Assembly (NCBI RefSeq): GCF_000315625.1
Contig: NW_005434671.1
Span: 817,798-881,797, forward strand
DNA: 64,000 nt
Reading direction: 5' to 3'
Source: Guillardia theta CCMP2712
Taxonomy: Eukaryota > Cryptophyceae > Pyrenomonadales > Geminigeraceae
Position 1 is the stretch's first letter, and every line of letters starts with the position of its first letter. Positions 54,950 to 64,000 of this stretch are shown piece after piece. The notes below the pieces were generated by a model. That model searched no databases and had not been told where the DNA came from. It was given only the letters and a program-made list of their open reading frames with translations. The translations under genes and the position numbers were made by a program.

Positions 54950-56153
54950 GATCCTTGCAGGGGTCTCAAGAGCTTCTTCCCACGGGCGACCCCCCCCCTG
55001 CAATCATGTACTTACCAGTGAGACGTAATAAAGATTGGCTTTGCTGTGATGTCGATGGTTATCTCGACAGGTTTCTACCTTACAGAATGAGGGCCATTTG
55101 AAGCCTCGATCAACTCTTCCTCAGTCACAGTCATTACATCTGCCTGAATCAGTCTCTAAATCATGACAAATCATCGCAGAAGCCTTTCAATGTTGACTAG
55201 CATTGCCCAATCAACCATGGCTCCAAGTTTTTTATCTCAACAGCTCTTCCTACCACATCATGTGAAGCTCCTTCTTCTGACTGGAATGCTATCTCACTGC
55301 CAAGTCAATGCAGCCGCCGCTGCTTCCCCTAAGTTGCTCTGTTCCTTCGCCATGTTTGAAACCATTCGGACTTCCCGGCTCGATACCGAGGAGTCACTTT
55401 CCTATCACCCACCCCACCCCCTCCGAAAGTCACTTTCGGTACTCAAGACCGCCCCTCATCACGAAGTTACAGCCTTATATATATATAATTTCAGGTACTA
55501 TATGCTTCTTTTTTTTACTATCAATACTACCACTAAAACCTGTGAAGTACTACCTCATCTGTACCGGATTGACTCATAATGGTAATAATTCATAGTTCAG
55601 TACACTTTCAAGTATGCGATGGGGGTCAGTCACCGAACGAATTTTCTTCAGTGGCCCGTGACAAGGGGAGGCCTAGTGACTTTGAGTAAAGAGGAGTGAT
55701 GCACACAAGGCCCCGTCGCGGCTCCGGCGGAGGAGCCGCCCGGGGGGCTGCTCCGGGCCGCTAGGCTGGGCTCCGCCGGGCCCATACTACTTGAATTTTT
55801 AACTTAACTTTGAGTAAAGACTTGAATACTCGGTGACCGACGCATGTTTTGCAGGCTCGGAGCACTGGAAACTGCACTGAGCAGCACTGAGCACAAAGGA
55901 AGATCCGAGGGCATCGTGATCGGATGCCGAAAGGCAGTTTCGGCTTCCCCATGATCATCGCCACTGAGTGCACGGACGGCCGGGCGGGCGGTCCGATCGG
56001 GACGGTCGGATCCGGGGAGTCCGGCGGGCCCGGGGGTCGGACGTCGGAGTGCACCTGGGCCCGGCCAGCTATATCACTACTTCAGTCGGAGCGAAGACGG
56101 GAAAATGAAGGGACAAGAGGAGCAAGTGAAGCGAGGGAAGGAGGAGAGGGACA
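54950..56153. other. Intergenic with GC islands and repeated TTTGAGTAAAG motif
   Basis: The left part (55000-55620) is AT-rich with C-rich CCCACCCCACCCCC near 55405. ACTTTGAGTAAAG occurs at 55679-55691 and again at 55807-55819, flanking a GC island (55705-55785) with palindromic CCGGCGGAGGAGCCGCC-like sequence. A second island spans 55975-56065. The two copies of the motif in direct orientation around an island are notable. Confidence 0.5.
55679..55819 (+). repeat. Directly repeated ACTTTGAGTAAAG flanking a GC block
   Basis: The 13-mer ACTTTGAGTAAAG occurs at 55679-55691 and 55807-55819 in the same orientation, with a GC-rich palindromic block between. A third copy is at 30467-30479, also next to a GC island. 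Confidence 0.8.
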
Positions 56154-59100
56154 GTGAAGGGAACTAGAGACGAGAGGAGAGGCTCCCCGAGGCGAATGGC
56201 AGAGGGACCGCTGATCCGCTGGAGGGAGCAGCAGCTTCTCACGAGATGGAGAGGAGAAGGAGGGAATCCAGGACTGGGCGAGAGGAGCGATGGGGCCTCT
56301 ACCAAGAATGACTTCGATGCCTTCATGATACTCCTGGAGATGATGATGCAGGAACGCGACCATGACAAGAGGCTCTCGTTGATTCAGCGATACCTCCTCG
56401 TTGCCTCTTCTTACCGCAAGTCCACGCCTCTCCGGTCTACGGAAGGCCTGGCAAAGATGTTTCATGACGTCCTGGTGAAAGCCGAGTCGGTCGTTCAAGA
56501 CTTCATCCAGGCCGAAGAAGCTCGTGATGCTGATCGCGAGGCTGCCAGTCTTCAGAACACACCCAAGGACAGGTATGCGAGTTTGATGAGGAGAATCGCG
56601 GTGGCGAACGAAACGTCCAACGCATGCAACATGGCCTTGCACCAGTGCAGGCAGGAGCTGGACAGACTCGTTGAGAGGGAAAAGTATCTTGACGCGGCAA
56701 AGGACGATGGACGTCTGCCAGAGGCCTTGAGCGAGAGAGAGGCCGTCCTACTCCAACTCGAGTCGCGGCTGAAGGAGTATAAGAAATGTTTGTTGGAGGC
56801 AGGAGGGTTGGAGGACAAACGGGAGGTGTTGGAGTATCTTGCCCGATGTGATATCGAACACCTTCTGAGAGACTTCCTTACTTATTCCCCGAGTATGTCA
56901 TGCAGAGGTGCGATAGTACCTTACGTGTCTTTCAGATCCGGGAGACGTGACGTCGACGGAGCTGCTTGGGGAGCTCCAGCAAGCGGGCGACAAGGGCGGT
57001 TCACGAGACCAAGGCGCAGACAACAGGAAGAGAGAGATGAAGGAGCTGTTGGAGGAGACAGAGCGACTTGAACGAGAGTACCTCCAACGCCATGCTGGAG
57101 AGAAGGATTGGAGGGAGTGCACTGTCCGATTGCAGATGCAAGATCAGGAGCACGTAGAGCAAGCTTCTGCCGAGCGAGTGATGCAGCAGGTAAGGAGAGA
57201 TGTCTCGAAGGCGCTCAGGTGCCGCCAATCAAAGGTCTGCTGCCATCTCAATCATTTTTTCCATCGGGTTCATGTCCTTGTATCCAGGTCACGGTTGTGA
57301 GCTGCGACTTTGCTCCGTGCGTCGTGACCGTCCGGTTGGCTGAGGGGGTGTATGCGGACGTTCGCTCTCCTCTCGAAGCAGGGCGAGAACTTGCAAACCA
57401 GGTGCTAATTCATCTTATGCTGCTTCTTTCTGCCTGCCTTGTTGATCCTTGCGCGCTGTTCCTATTCAGCTTTCACTATTTCTTGACCCCGTAAAGCTCT
57501 CCCTCTCCCTTCGGTGGTTGTTTTCTTGTTCCTCATGTGCGTTGAAGGTACATGATGTCAACTCTCCCTTGCGACAGGGGAGATGCAGTAGCCTCTGCAC
57601 ATCAGTGACGGTCGTGGAGGACGACAGACCGCAGGACGTCCAACAGCCGGCAGCTGGTCAGATTCCAATCCAGTCTGCCATTGCGCTTGCGATGGAGAAT
57701 GGCCTGAGTGAGAAGCTGGCAAGGAAAGTCTTGGAAGAGATCAACCCGAAAAAGGAGCCATACCTCGATGCCCAACTGGTTCAGCGAGTTATCAAGAAGA
57801 GCGGCACAGTGCCGGTCGCCTCCTTCCCCCCTTACCGCTCCTCCCAGGTCGACAGGAGCCGGTTAGGGAGGAGTGGGATCGGCCTCCTGCTCCGCAAGGA
57901 CAAGGACAGTGGTGCTCTGTTCGTGAGGGAGGTTATGCCAGGATCCCCAGCTGATGGAGTGGTGAATGGGGAGAGGACGGGAGAGGGGCTGTTGCCTGGG
58001 CAGCGAGTCTGCTCGTTGGAGGACGTTCCCAGCGAGGAGCTGAGCGAGGAGAGAGCTCACCTTATCACCCTGGGCCATTCCGGGCAGGAGTGCAAGGTAG
58101 TCGTAATGGGAGAAGAGGGAGAGGAGGTAAGGTACTTCCCGAGGGCCATGGGGTATGACACGTTGGAGCTGTGGGGGAAATCCGACGACCTGCTCGTGAG
58201 CTCGACAAGAAGGAGCATGGGGATGTTGAGGGCTGGAGGGGAGGAGGGGGAGAAGGAGGACGTTGGGATCAGGGTGAGGCGGGAGGAGGAGGGATTCATC
58301 GTGACTGAGCTTCTAGCGGGCTCGCCCGCTGCTCTTTGCCAGCGCATTCAGGTCGGAGACCGTTTGCTCCTCATCGACGATGACGTCCTTGCCCTCTGCA
58401 ATGTTGAGGAGGTCCAAGAGATGCTCCGAGGAGCGCGAGGGACCAGGGTCAGCGTGACCGTCTCCTCCAACGAGGAGGATGTCAGTCGTCAGACTGTCCG
58501 TGTGATCGAGCTGGAGCGGGGCCATGCCGCGGCGGCGGATGGTCATGCGGAGTCAGCGAGCATGCAAGAAGCTTCATCCCGTGATGGGGAGGGCAAGGAA
58601 GAAGAGGAGAAGGAGGCAGCGATCGATTCAAGAGTGCATGCTGGCCAGCCGCAAATGAGCTGGACGGCTGATGGGGAGAGGCAAGGGCAGGCTGGTCTAC
58701 CTCAGACCCTCTCAGCGGCCCTAGGAGCAGGGCAAACTAATCACATGATGAGGAGGACCGAGGATGAAGATGAGGATGAGGATGAGGATGAGGTTTCTGA
58801 CAGCGTCTTCAACAACAGGTTTCTATGCTCACACCTCTTCTTTGTTGGTTTCTGCTTTCTGTCCTCCTCTCTTTCTCCCTCTCCCTCCCTCTTGATTTGT
58901 CGCTCCCTCTCTCACCTCTATGCCCAGGGATGTCCCCCTGGAGGACGAAGAATGTACCACAGCCGAGGACCTGCGAAGATTGCTGCGCGCGATGCGATCA
59001 GGGGCGAAGAGGGAGGATGAGGTTGTCTGCTGCGCGATTTCACATGCAACCTTCACGCTCGACGACCTGCTTTCAAGCTTCTCAGTCAGGATGCGATCAA

Positions 59101-60890
59101 CTCGGCGACTGGAAGAGGAGGGAGAGGATGAGAAGTACGTCCTTGCCCATATCCGCCTTGTGCGCAGCTGGAGGGTCGCCATTTCGCTTCAGGGGCAGAA
59201 GAGCATGAGCGACGTTCCCTTCCTTGGGGTCTATGCGGTGGACATTCGTGAAGGAGACCTCTCCGTTCGAATAGTCTCCCTGGAGGAAAAAACTCTCATC
59301 GAGCAGGTGGAAGAGGAGAGGGGCGATGAGGAGAATAGGAGAGAGGGTGGAGAGAGGAAGGAGAACAGAGAGAGGATGTGCGGCTGGTGGAGAAGGAGCG
59401 GGGGATTGAGTTGTGGAGGGAGATTGCTTGAATTTTCTGACATGGCTGCAAGGCGGTCGATGACCTGAAGGAACAACTGGAAGCGATGGACTTGAGATCG
59501 TCTGCCTCGCCGGAGGGGATGGAGAGAACCTGCGTCAAGATCGCGTCCTTCATCGTCCACGAGTCCTCCGCCATGTCCCGAGGGGAGACGAGCAGGCAAG
59601 ACTTCCAGCACAAATGCCTGAGCTGGCTGAGGACGGACGAGGCCGTACAGCGGCTGAGGAGCTCGAGCAAGGACGGGTGGATTGTCGTCGGAGAGTTCAA
59701 GAAGATGCTCCTGCACTACGACAGGATGGCGCTCTGGAGCGAGCAGACGCTGCCTGCAGGTCTCAGCAAGAAGCTCCTGTACACGAGGAACAAGCTTGCG
59801 CTGTTGCGCTGGTTCGCGCATCCCCCGCAACCAGAGGAGCAGGTGTTGTTCCTGGATCCCGCGCAGGTGCGGGGCTTCCCTCCCCTCGACATGCCGACCA
59901 AGTTGGAGGAGGGAGAGTCCTCGTCGTCCTCCCCCTCCTCCATCGCACCCAAGTACTTCATCTTCCCGGTGTTAGTCTGTGTCAACTCGTGCGAGTTTGA
60001 CAGGGAGGTGAGAAATTCTTGCAGCCCTCCCCAGCTGACTCCGAGCTGTCGCCTTGCAGCGGAAGGGCCCGAGGATCAGGGTCTCCAAGACAGGCTACAA
60101 GGCCATCTGCAACATCTCCCAGCAGCTGGGCGGGCAGAGCCTTCGGTCCTCCCTCCCCATGGCCATCGAGCTGAGCAGCGTTGGCCGCTCCTCCTCCTTC
60201 CTCCACTACATGGAGGTAACAGCCCCTTTCTCTTTCGCTCCTCTCTCCTGCGCCTTCAGTGCCATGATCGCTTCTCCAGGTCCTCGTCCTTGGGTCGGTT
60301 TATGGCATGTCGGTGGGGATCGTGTCGGGCGAGACTGAGGACCTCTCCACCTGGTTCCCAGCAAACTCCCTCCGGCTGGAGTACGACGGGGCTGTAAGGT
60401 GCTGGAGCCTGCAGTCGCGCTCGCCTCCTCCTCCTCCTCACTCCCCGCAGGGGCAACGGGATCTTCCTCAAGCACTCCACGGCACAGGGGAAAGAGGGGC
60501 TCAGCTTCGACGACGGCGACCGGGTGGGCGTCTTCCTTGATCTCCTGACGAACAAGATCGGGTGAGGGGAGGGAGGGAGAGGGAGAGGCGACGAGGGAGT
60601 TGGGCCTGAGCTGAAGGGGGCAGGTGGACAAAGAACGGCAAGCTGGTTATGACGAGAGAGCGGCTCCCGCTCCTCCATCCTCTAGCTGGGGACCTCAGGT
60701 TCATGGTCTCTTGCCGCACGGGAGGATTCGAGATGAGCCAACGGCAGTCAGCGTACGACAACTTGCTCAAGGTGAAGCCCCTCTTACTGCCGCTCTTAGC
60801 CTGACAGCCGGGCCTGTGCAGGCGGTTGACATGAGGGAGTGGGCGAGGAGGGGAGGGCGGCGATGCTGGTTGCCCATCACAGAAGGATGA
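56154..60890 (+). CDS. Coiled-coil, tandem-PDZ and SPRY domain scaffold protein
   Basis: A long multi-exon gene. The start could be 56154 or ATG 56196 (MAEGPLIRWREQQLL). The first exon runs to a GTATGT donor near 56894 and joins NPGDVTSTELLGEL. The N-terminal 350 residues are charged coiled coil. From 57550 one long exon encodes two PDZ-like domains: SGIGLLLRKDKDSGALFV with VMPGSPADGVV, and VGIRVRREEEGFIVTELLAG with RIQVGDRLLLIDDD. An acidic tract from GATGAG repeats (near 58760) follows. Exons at about 58928-59306 and 59453-60008 are helical. The last four exons encode a SPRY/B30.2 domain (YGMSVGIVSGETEDLSTWF, GLSFDDGDRVGVFLDLLTNK, WTKNGKL), ending at 60890. This domain order is not a family I know; a scaffold role is inferred. 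Confidence 0.7.
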
Positions 60891-61247
60891 GCAGCTCTGT
60901 TGAATTCTGGGTCACAACTCTGAGATTAACCCGTACCTGTAACTAGCTAGTAACAGTACTACACGGAGCCTCTAGCCTGACTCTTACTGATTGCTTGAAC
61001 ATCCTGACTGAGTTGGATCACCCAGTGAGACCGTCGCATACAGCGTCACAGGCTTGCAGGAGGCCTGGCAGCACCTAGCAGTGGCGGCGGGGCTGCTGCC
61101 GGGGCCGGCCCTGGCCCAGTGGGGCCGGCCCCGGCCAGAGTCCGAGGGCAGTCCGAGGGGCCTAGAGGGGATGAGGGGCCACTCGTTCGCTTCGCTCCTC
61201 CCCTCTTCCCCTAGTCCTGCAAGCGCCGCCATGTACTGGCGCGTCAG
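60891..61247. promoter_or_regulatory. Spacer with GC island upstream of the EVE-domain gene
   Basis: The 357-bp spacer contains a GC island (61078-61150) with GGGGCCGGCCC repeated and GGCCGGCCCCGGCC palindromes. The start codon at 61248 lies about 100 bp downstream of the island. Confidence 0.45.
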
Positions 61248-62238
61248 ATGAGCGCGCTGCTGACCTCGCTCATCATCGCCACAACAGCAAGGTACTCTCA
61301 CAGCGCGTTCGCTGTAGGCTGCAGCTCCTTCGAAGGTTTCAGGACAGAGTTGAGCAGGACAAGGCTGAACAGACCTCTGACGAGGCTAGCAATGAGTACC
61401 AGGAGCAGGAGGCAGGCCGAGGCTCCGAAAGAGCAGGAGGCTGTCCCGAAGAAGGAGCCTGTCTCGAAGAAGGAGCCTGTCTCGAAGAAGGAGCCTGTCT
61501 CGAAGAAGGAGCCTGTCCCGAAGAAGGAGCCTGTCTCGAAGAAGAGGGGAAAGGCAGTCAAGGAGGAGAAGGAAGACCATGAAACGACGACCAAAAGAAA
61601 AGTGGCGAAGACGGAAGCGAGCAAGGCAGAGGTGTGCGAGGCCAACACGACCTCGGGGTTCTGGCTGGTGAAGAGTGAGCCGGACGAATATTCCATCGAG
61701 GAGTTGAAGAGACAGCCTGACGGCATCGGCTTCTGGGATGTAAGGGCCATCAGATCGAGTCTTGGTACCTGACATGCTAGCAGGGAGTCAGGAACTACGT
61801 CGCCAGAAACAACATGCAGAAGATGAAGGTCGGGGACATGTGCTTCTACTACCACAGCAGCTGCAAGGTCCCCGGCATAGTCGGGCTGGCCAAGGTTGCC
61901 TCCACGGCTCGGGTTGACCCGACTGCGCTGGACCCGAAGCACAAGTACTACGATCCTAAGAGTGATCCTGCGAAGCCCAGGTGGTACGGGGTTGACCTGC
62001 AGTACGTGCGAGACTTCAAGAGGATGGTAACCCTGGCGGAGCTCAAGACTTACAGGTCAGGTGGAAGAGCAGCTGAGAACCTCGCTGACGTGGTTCCTAC
62101 AGCAAGGGAGAGCTGGCCAGGATGGATCTGTTCAACAAGGCTCGGCTGAGCGTTCAGGCGGTCAGCAAGGATGAATGGGAGCACATCATGAGGTTGGAGG
62201 AGGAAGAGCCCGAGGATGATGCAGACGGTGCCAAGTGA
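61248..62238 (+). CDS. EVE-domain protein (THYN1-like) with plastid-type presequence
   Basis: EVE domains, relatives of PUA and YTH folds, bind modified bases in nucleic acids. Exons 61248-61739, 61784-62055 and 62103-62238 join in phase to give 299 residues. The EVE domain starts GFWLVKSEPDEYSIEELKRQ and has GFWDGVRNYVARNNMQKMKV, GDMCFYYHSSCKVPGIVGLA, a DPKHKYYDPKSD loop and RWYGVDLQYVRDFKRMVTLA, all diagnostic for THYN1. The N-terminus MSALLTSLIIATTARYSHSA followed by Phe is a signal peptide plus S-A-F junction, and about 30 basic, Ser/Thr/Arg-rich residues follow, as in complex-plastid presequences. A linker has five KKEPVS/KKEPVP units from an 18-bp tandem repeat (61441-61548). Plastid localisation is inferred; most relatives are nuclear. 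Confidence 0.88.
61441..61548 (+). repeat. 18-bp coding tandem repeat (KKEPVS units)
   Basis: Six near-identical 18-bp units (AAGAAGGAGCCTGTCTCG; one or two have CCG at the end) encode Lys-Lys-Glu-Pro-Val-Ser/Pro in the linker of the EVE-domain protein. Confidence 0.9.
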
Positions 62239-62664
62239 TAGGTGGGGAACGAACAGTCAGACTGCGCTGCGGGATGATCAGCAGTCACTAGTCTCTTTGC
62301 TGGTTGAGTTAGAAGTTAGTTGCTTCCAAGCCACTGCCAGTATATCCCGGTCAGTAGCGGTTTAGCGTCCCCAGTCCCTAGTAAACTGGCAACTCGGGCC
62401 TACTATGCTGATAAGACCGTGGCAGCGCGGCCGCGCGGCCGGGGCTCAGCCTTGAGCCCGATCGGACCGCCGGACTGGCTGGTGACGGCCCGTACGGTAC
62501 TCGAGTGGGACTCCCGGCGAACTCAACCGTTAAACCGGGCCGGGCGCCGCCCGGCCCCCGGGCGGAAGTTTGCAACTTCACAGACGAAAGTTTCAATCAA
62601 GTTTGTATGGAAGTAGCCTTCAAAGTTTATAGTTGCCTCTTCGCCATTGGCAGGGCGATAAGGG
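62239..62664. promoter_or_regulatory. Spacer with GC island upstream of the EF-hand gene
   Basis: The island (about 62425-62570) contains CGCGGCCGCGCGGCCGGGG and CCGGGCCGGGCGCCGCCCGG, both near-palindromic. It ends about 95 bp before the start codon at 62665. Nothing coding was seen. Confidence 0.45.
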
Positions 62665-63603
62665 ATGGCGAATCAGCAGCTGCTCCCCTCGCGCCTCCTC
62701 CTCCTCTCCTGCATCGCTCTCGTCGCTCTCTTGTTCCTGGTACGACTCTCCAGTGTCAGTCGCCCCAGCTCGCTAGATGAGGTGTGGGTGCCAGTAGATC
62801 AAGTGCGCTCCTTCCGGCCGCTGCGAGGTATGCGAACACGTCTACTTGCGTATGGCTGATTGACCGTTGCAGGAGCTGAAGACTTCAACCTGATGACTTC
62901 TCACCTCAAGAGAGGCCTGCATGCTCTTCGATTTAACCCTCAACCCATGCTCAAGGCTCGAGTGGCCACCGCTCCATCCAACATAGATTATTTCTATGTC
63001 GATAGACCGCTGCAGCCCCCCAAGCAAGAAGCTCAGTACTTGGTGTGCCAGCAGAGCAAGGTAGACTACAACCGCCTTCTCCAAGCAGGTCAGATCAGCA
63101 AGGAAGAGCAGGAGCTCCATGAGATCTTCGACTACGTCGATTCAGACCACAGCGGGTGTGTCACTGGGTACGAACTCTACATGTTCAGCGTACAGCTCTC
63201 CAAGGTCTTGCCCCAGGACGAGTGCCTGTCCAACCCTGCATGCGGTCTCTCCTACTCCGATTGCGCTCAGATCATCCTGGCGGTACCATGAGAGCGATGC
63301 TGCCGTGGGCCGATGCTGACTTGCTTCTCACAGATGGACGCTGATGGAAACAACATGATCGACTTCTTTGAGCTGGAACAGTTCCTGATCTTGAAGACTG
63401 TGTTCGACTCTGTCGATCATGGTCACATCGGCACCATCAGCACAGGAGAGCTCTGTGAGGCCCTGATGAAGCTGGGAAGGCAGACCGCAGACTGCAGGGA
63501 GAGACTCATGTACAGTTGGGGAGGAGAGAAGAGATTTGATTTCATGGACTTCAAAAATTTCCTGGTGAATTCTGAGCCCGCCAAGAGCTCGATCGGGTTG
63601 TAG
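62665..63603 (+). CDS. Membrane-anchored EF-hand calcium-binding protein
   Basis: Three exons (62665-62827, 62873-63282, 63334-63603) join in phase to give 280 residues. The N-terminus has a strongly hydrophobic segment (LLLLSCIALVALLFLVRL), a signal anchor. Residues about 55-145 contain a basic helix region and FYVDRPLQPPKQEAQYLV. EF-hand loops follow: DSDHSGCVTGYEL (good ligands at positions 1, 3, 5 and 12-like), DADGNNMIDFFEL (canonical D-x-D-x-N... E) and a weaker DHGHIGTISTGEL. A final DFMDFKNF helix closes a calmodulin-like pair. Two loops are likely to bind calcium. Position in the secretory pathway or its membrane is inferred. The family is not resolved beyond EF-hand. Confidence 0.8.
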
Positions 63604-63714
63604 ATGGAAGGGAGATGGAGGCGACAAGAGGTTTGCTCATTAGAATCTTATTTCAAACATGTTGGAGGCGATTTCAGAAGCGCGATATGTACAGTGATTG
63701 AAACATGTGACTTG
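63604..63714. other. Convergent 3' spacer
   Basis: About 110 bp between the EF-hand stop (63603) and the stop of the putative minus-strand exon (63715). Nothing else was recognised. Confidence 0.3.
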
Positions 63715-63873
63715 CTAACATGGCTCGTCTAAGATGGCTGCTCGGGCGTACGATCGTTGGGTGTGGAGAGCGACGGGGACCAGGGAGGGAGGAAGATGCT
63801 GGGCGTGCGTCCTGAGGTCCTCCCTCAGCCTGTCCGCGTACGCCAAGAAAGGAGCAGAATCAGGGAAAGCCGC
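63715..63873 (-). CDS. Possible terminal exon of a gene leaving the window (partial)
   Basis: A minus-strand open segment of exactly 53 codons with a clean CAG acceptor at 63874-63876 and a stop at 63715-63717. It reads AAFPDSAPFLAYADRLREDL then a Pro/His/Arg-containing stretch ending ARAAILDEPC. The upstream flank (63880-64000) is pyrimidine-rich on that strand, as an intron here would be. I do not recognise the protein, and the exon could be chance. Confidence 0.35.
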   Translation of the reverse strand, partial: AAFPDSAPFLAYADRLREDLRTHAQHLPPSLVPVALHTQRSYARAAILDEPC

Positions 63874-64000
63874 CTGCGGACTGGGAATCAGAGGAGGAGC
63901 TGAAGGGAGAATGAAGGAGAATGAGAAGGAACATTGGAGCAGGAGGAGCCAAAGGAAGGACAGAGGAGGGAAGAGGAGGGGAGGAGGAAAGGAGGAGGAG

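Noticed and set aside
1-64000. tRNA, rRNA, CRISPR arrays, insertion sequences
   Set aside because: I looked for T-loop-like GTTCGAnTC boxes, array-like spaced repeats and transposase motifs and saw none that hold up.

Overview
The window is nuclear DNA of a eukaryotic microalga. Genes are split by short GT-AG introns, mostly about 45-120 bp. Coding DNA is GC-rich, and intergenic and intronic DNA is full of microsatellites. The best guess is a cryptophyte resembling Guillardia theta, but this is an inference. It rests on a motile-cilium gene (DRC7) plus two proteins (starts at 32977 and 61248) with an N-terminal signal peptide followed directly by a Ser-Ala-Phe junction. That is the bipartite presequence typical of complex red-lineage plastids. 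No prokaryotic, organellar or nucleomorph features were seen, and no tRNA or rRNA gene was recognised.

Layout, left: the 3' exons of a CobW-type GTPase (92-758, +); a degenerate EF-hand-like protein (1054-2097, -); a PP6 regulatory subunit with a SAPS domain (2916-5025, +); a tesmin/LIN54-type CXC protein (5212-6630, -); and a GT61-like glycosyltransferase with filamin-like repeats (7868-10573, +). A 100-N gap (10808-10907) sits in tetranucleotide repeats. It is followed by a FAD oxidoreductase (10908-12765, +), DRC7 (12928-18841, +, about 20 exons), a BolA protein (19119-19828, +), a DnaJ-type zinc-finger protein (20056-20818, -), a ZNF598/HEL2 ubiquitin ligase with an N-terminal signal peptide (21266-23922, +) and NAD(P)HX epimerase (24027 to about 25023, -).

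Middle: a PH-domain protein (26641 to about 28123, +); a small secreted coiled-coil protein ending in a ubiquitin-like LRLRGG motif (28599-28982, -); repeat-rich intergenic DNA with a degenerate Crinkler/RHS-like gene (30782-31653, +); a plastid-targeted ABHD10-like protein that has lost its nucleophile serine (32977-34288, +), convergent with RNA polymerase III subunit RPC3 (34314-36359, -); and a giant UIM/RanBP2-finger USP deubiquitinase (37341-45271, +).

Right: uncertain exons (45384-47020, +); a signal-peptide multi-FKBP/TPR isomerase (47232-50737, -); an unrecognised membrane-anchored, Arg/Tyr-rich protein (52449-54949, -); a coiled-coil, PDZ-PDZ, SPRY protein (56154-60890, +); a plastid-targeted EVE-domain protein (61248-62238, +); an EF-hand protein (62665-63603, +); and a possible terminal exon of a gene leaving the window on the - strand.

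The genes do not form an operon-like pathway. Three themes recur. Several housekeeping-type proteins (ribosome-collision ligase, FKBP chaperone, EVE protein, ABHD10-like protein) carry secretory or plastid leaders, which suggests work in plastid-associated compartments. GC-rich palindromic islands lie just upstream of several start codons. A CTCCTG hexanucleotide and a GGGGTA-rich sequence recur across introns and intergenic DNA.
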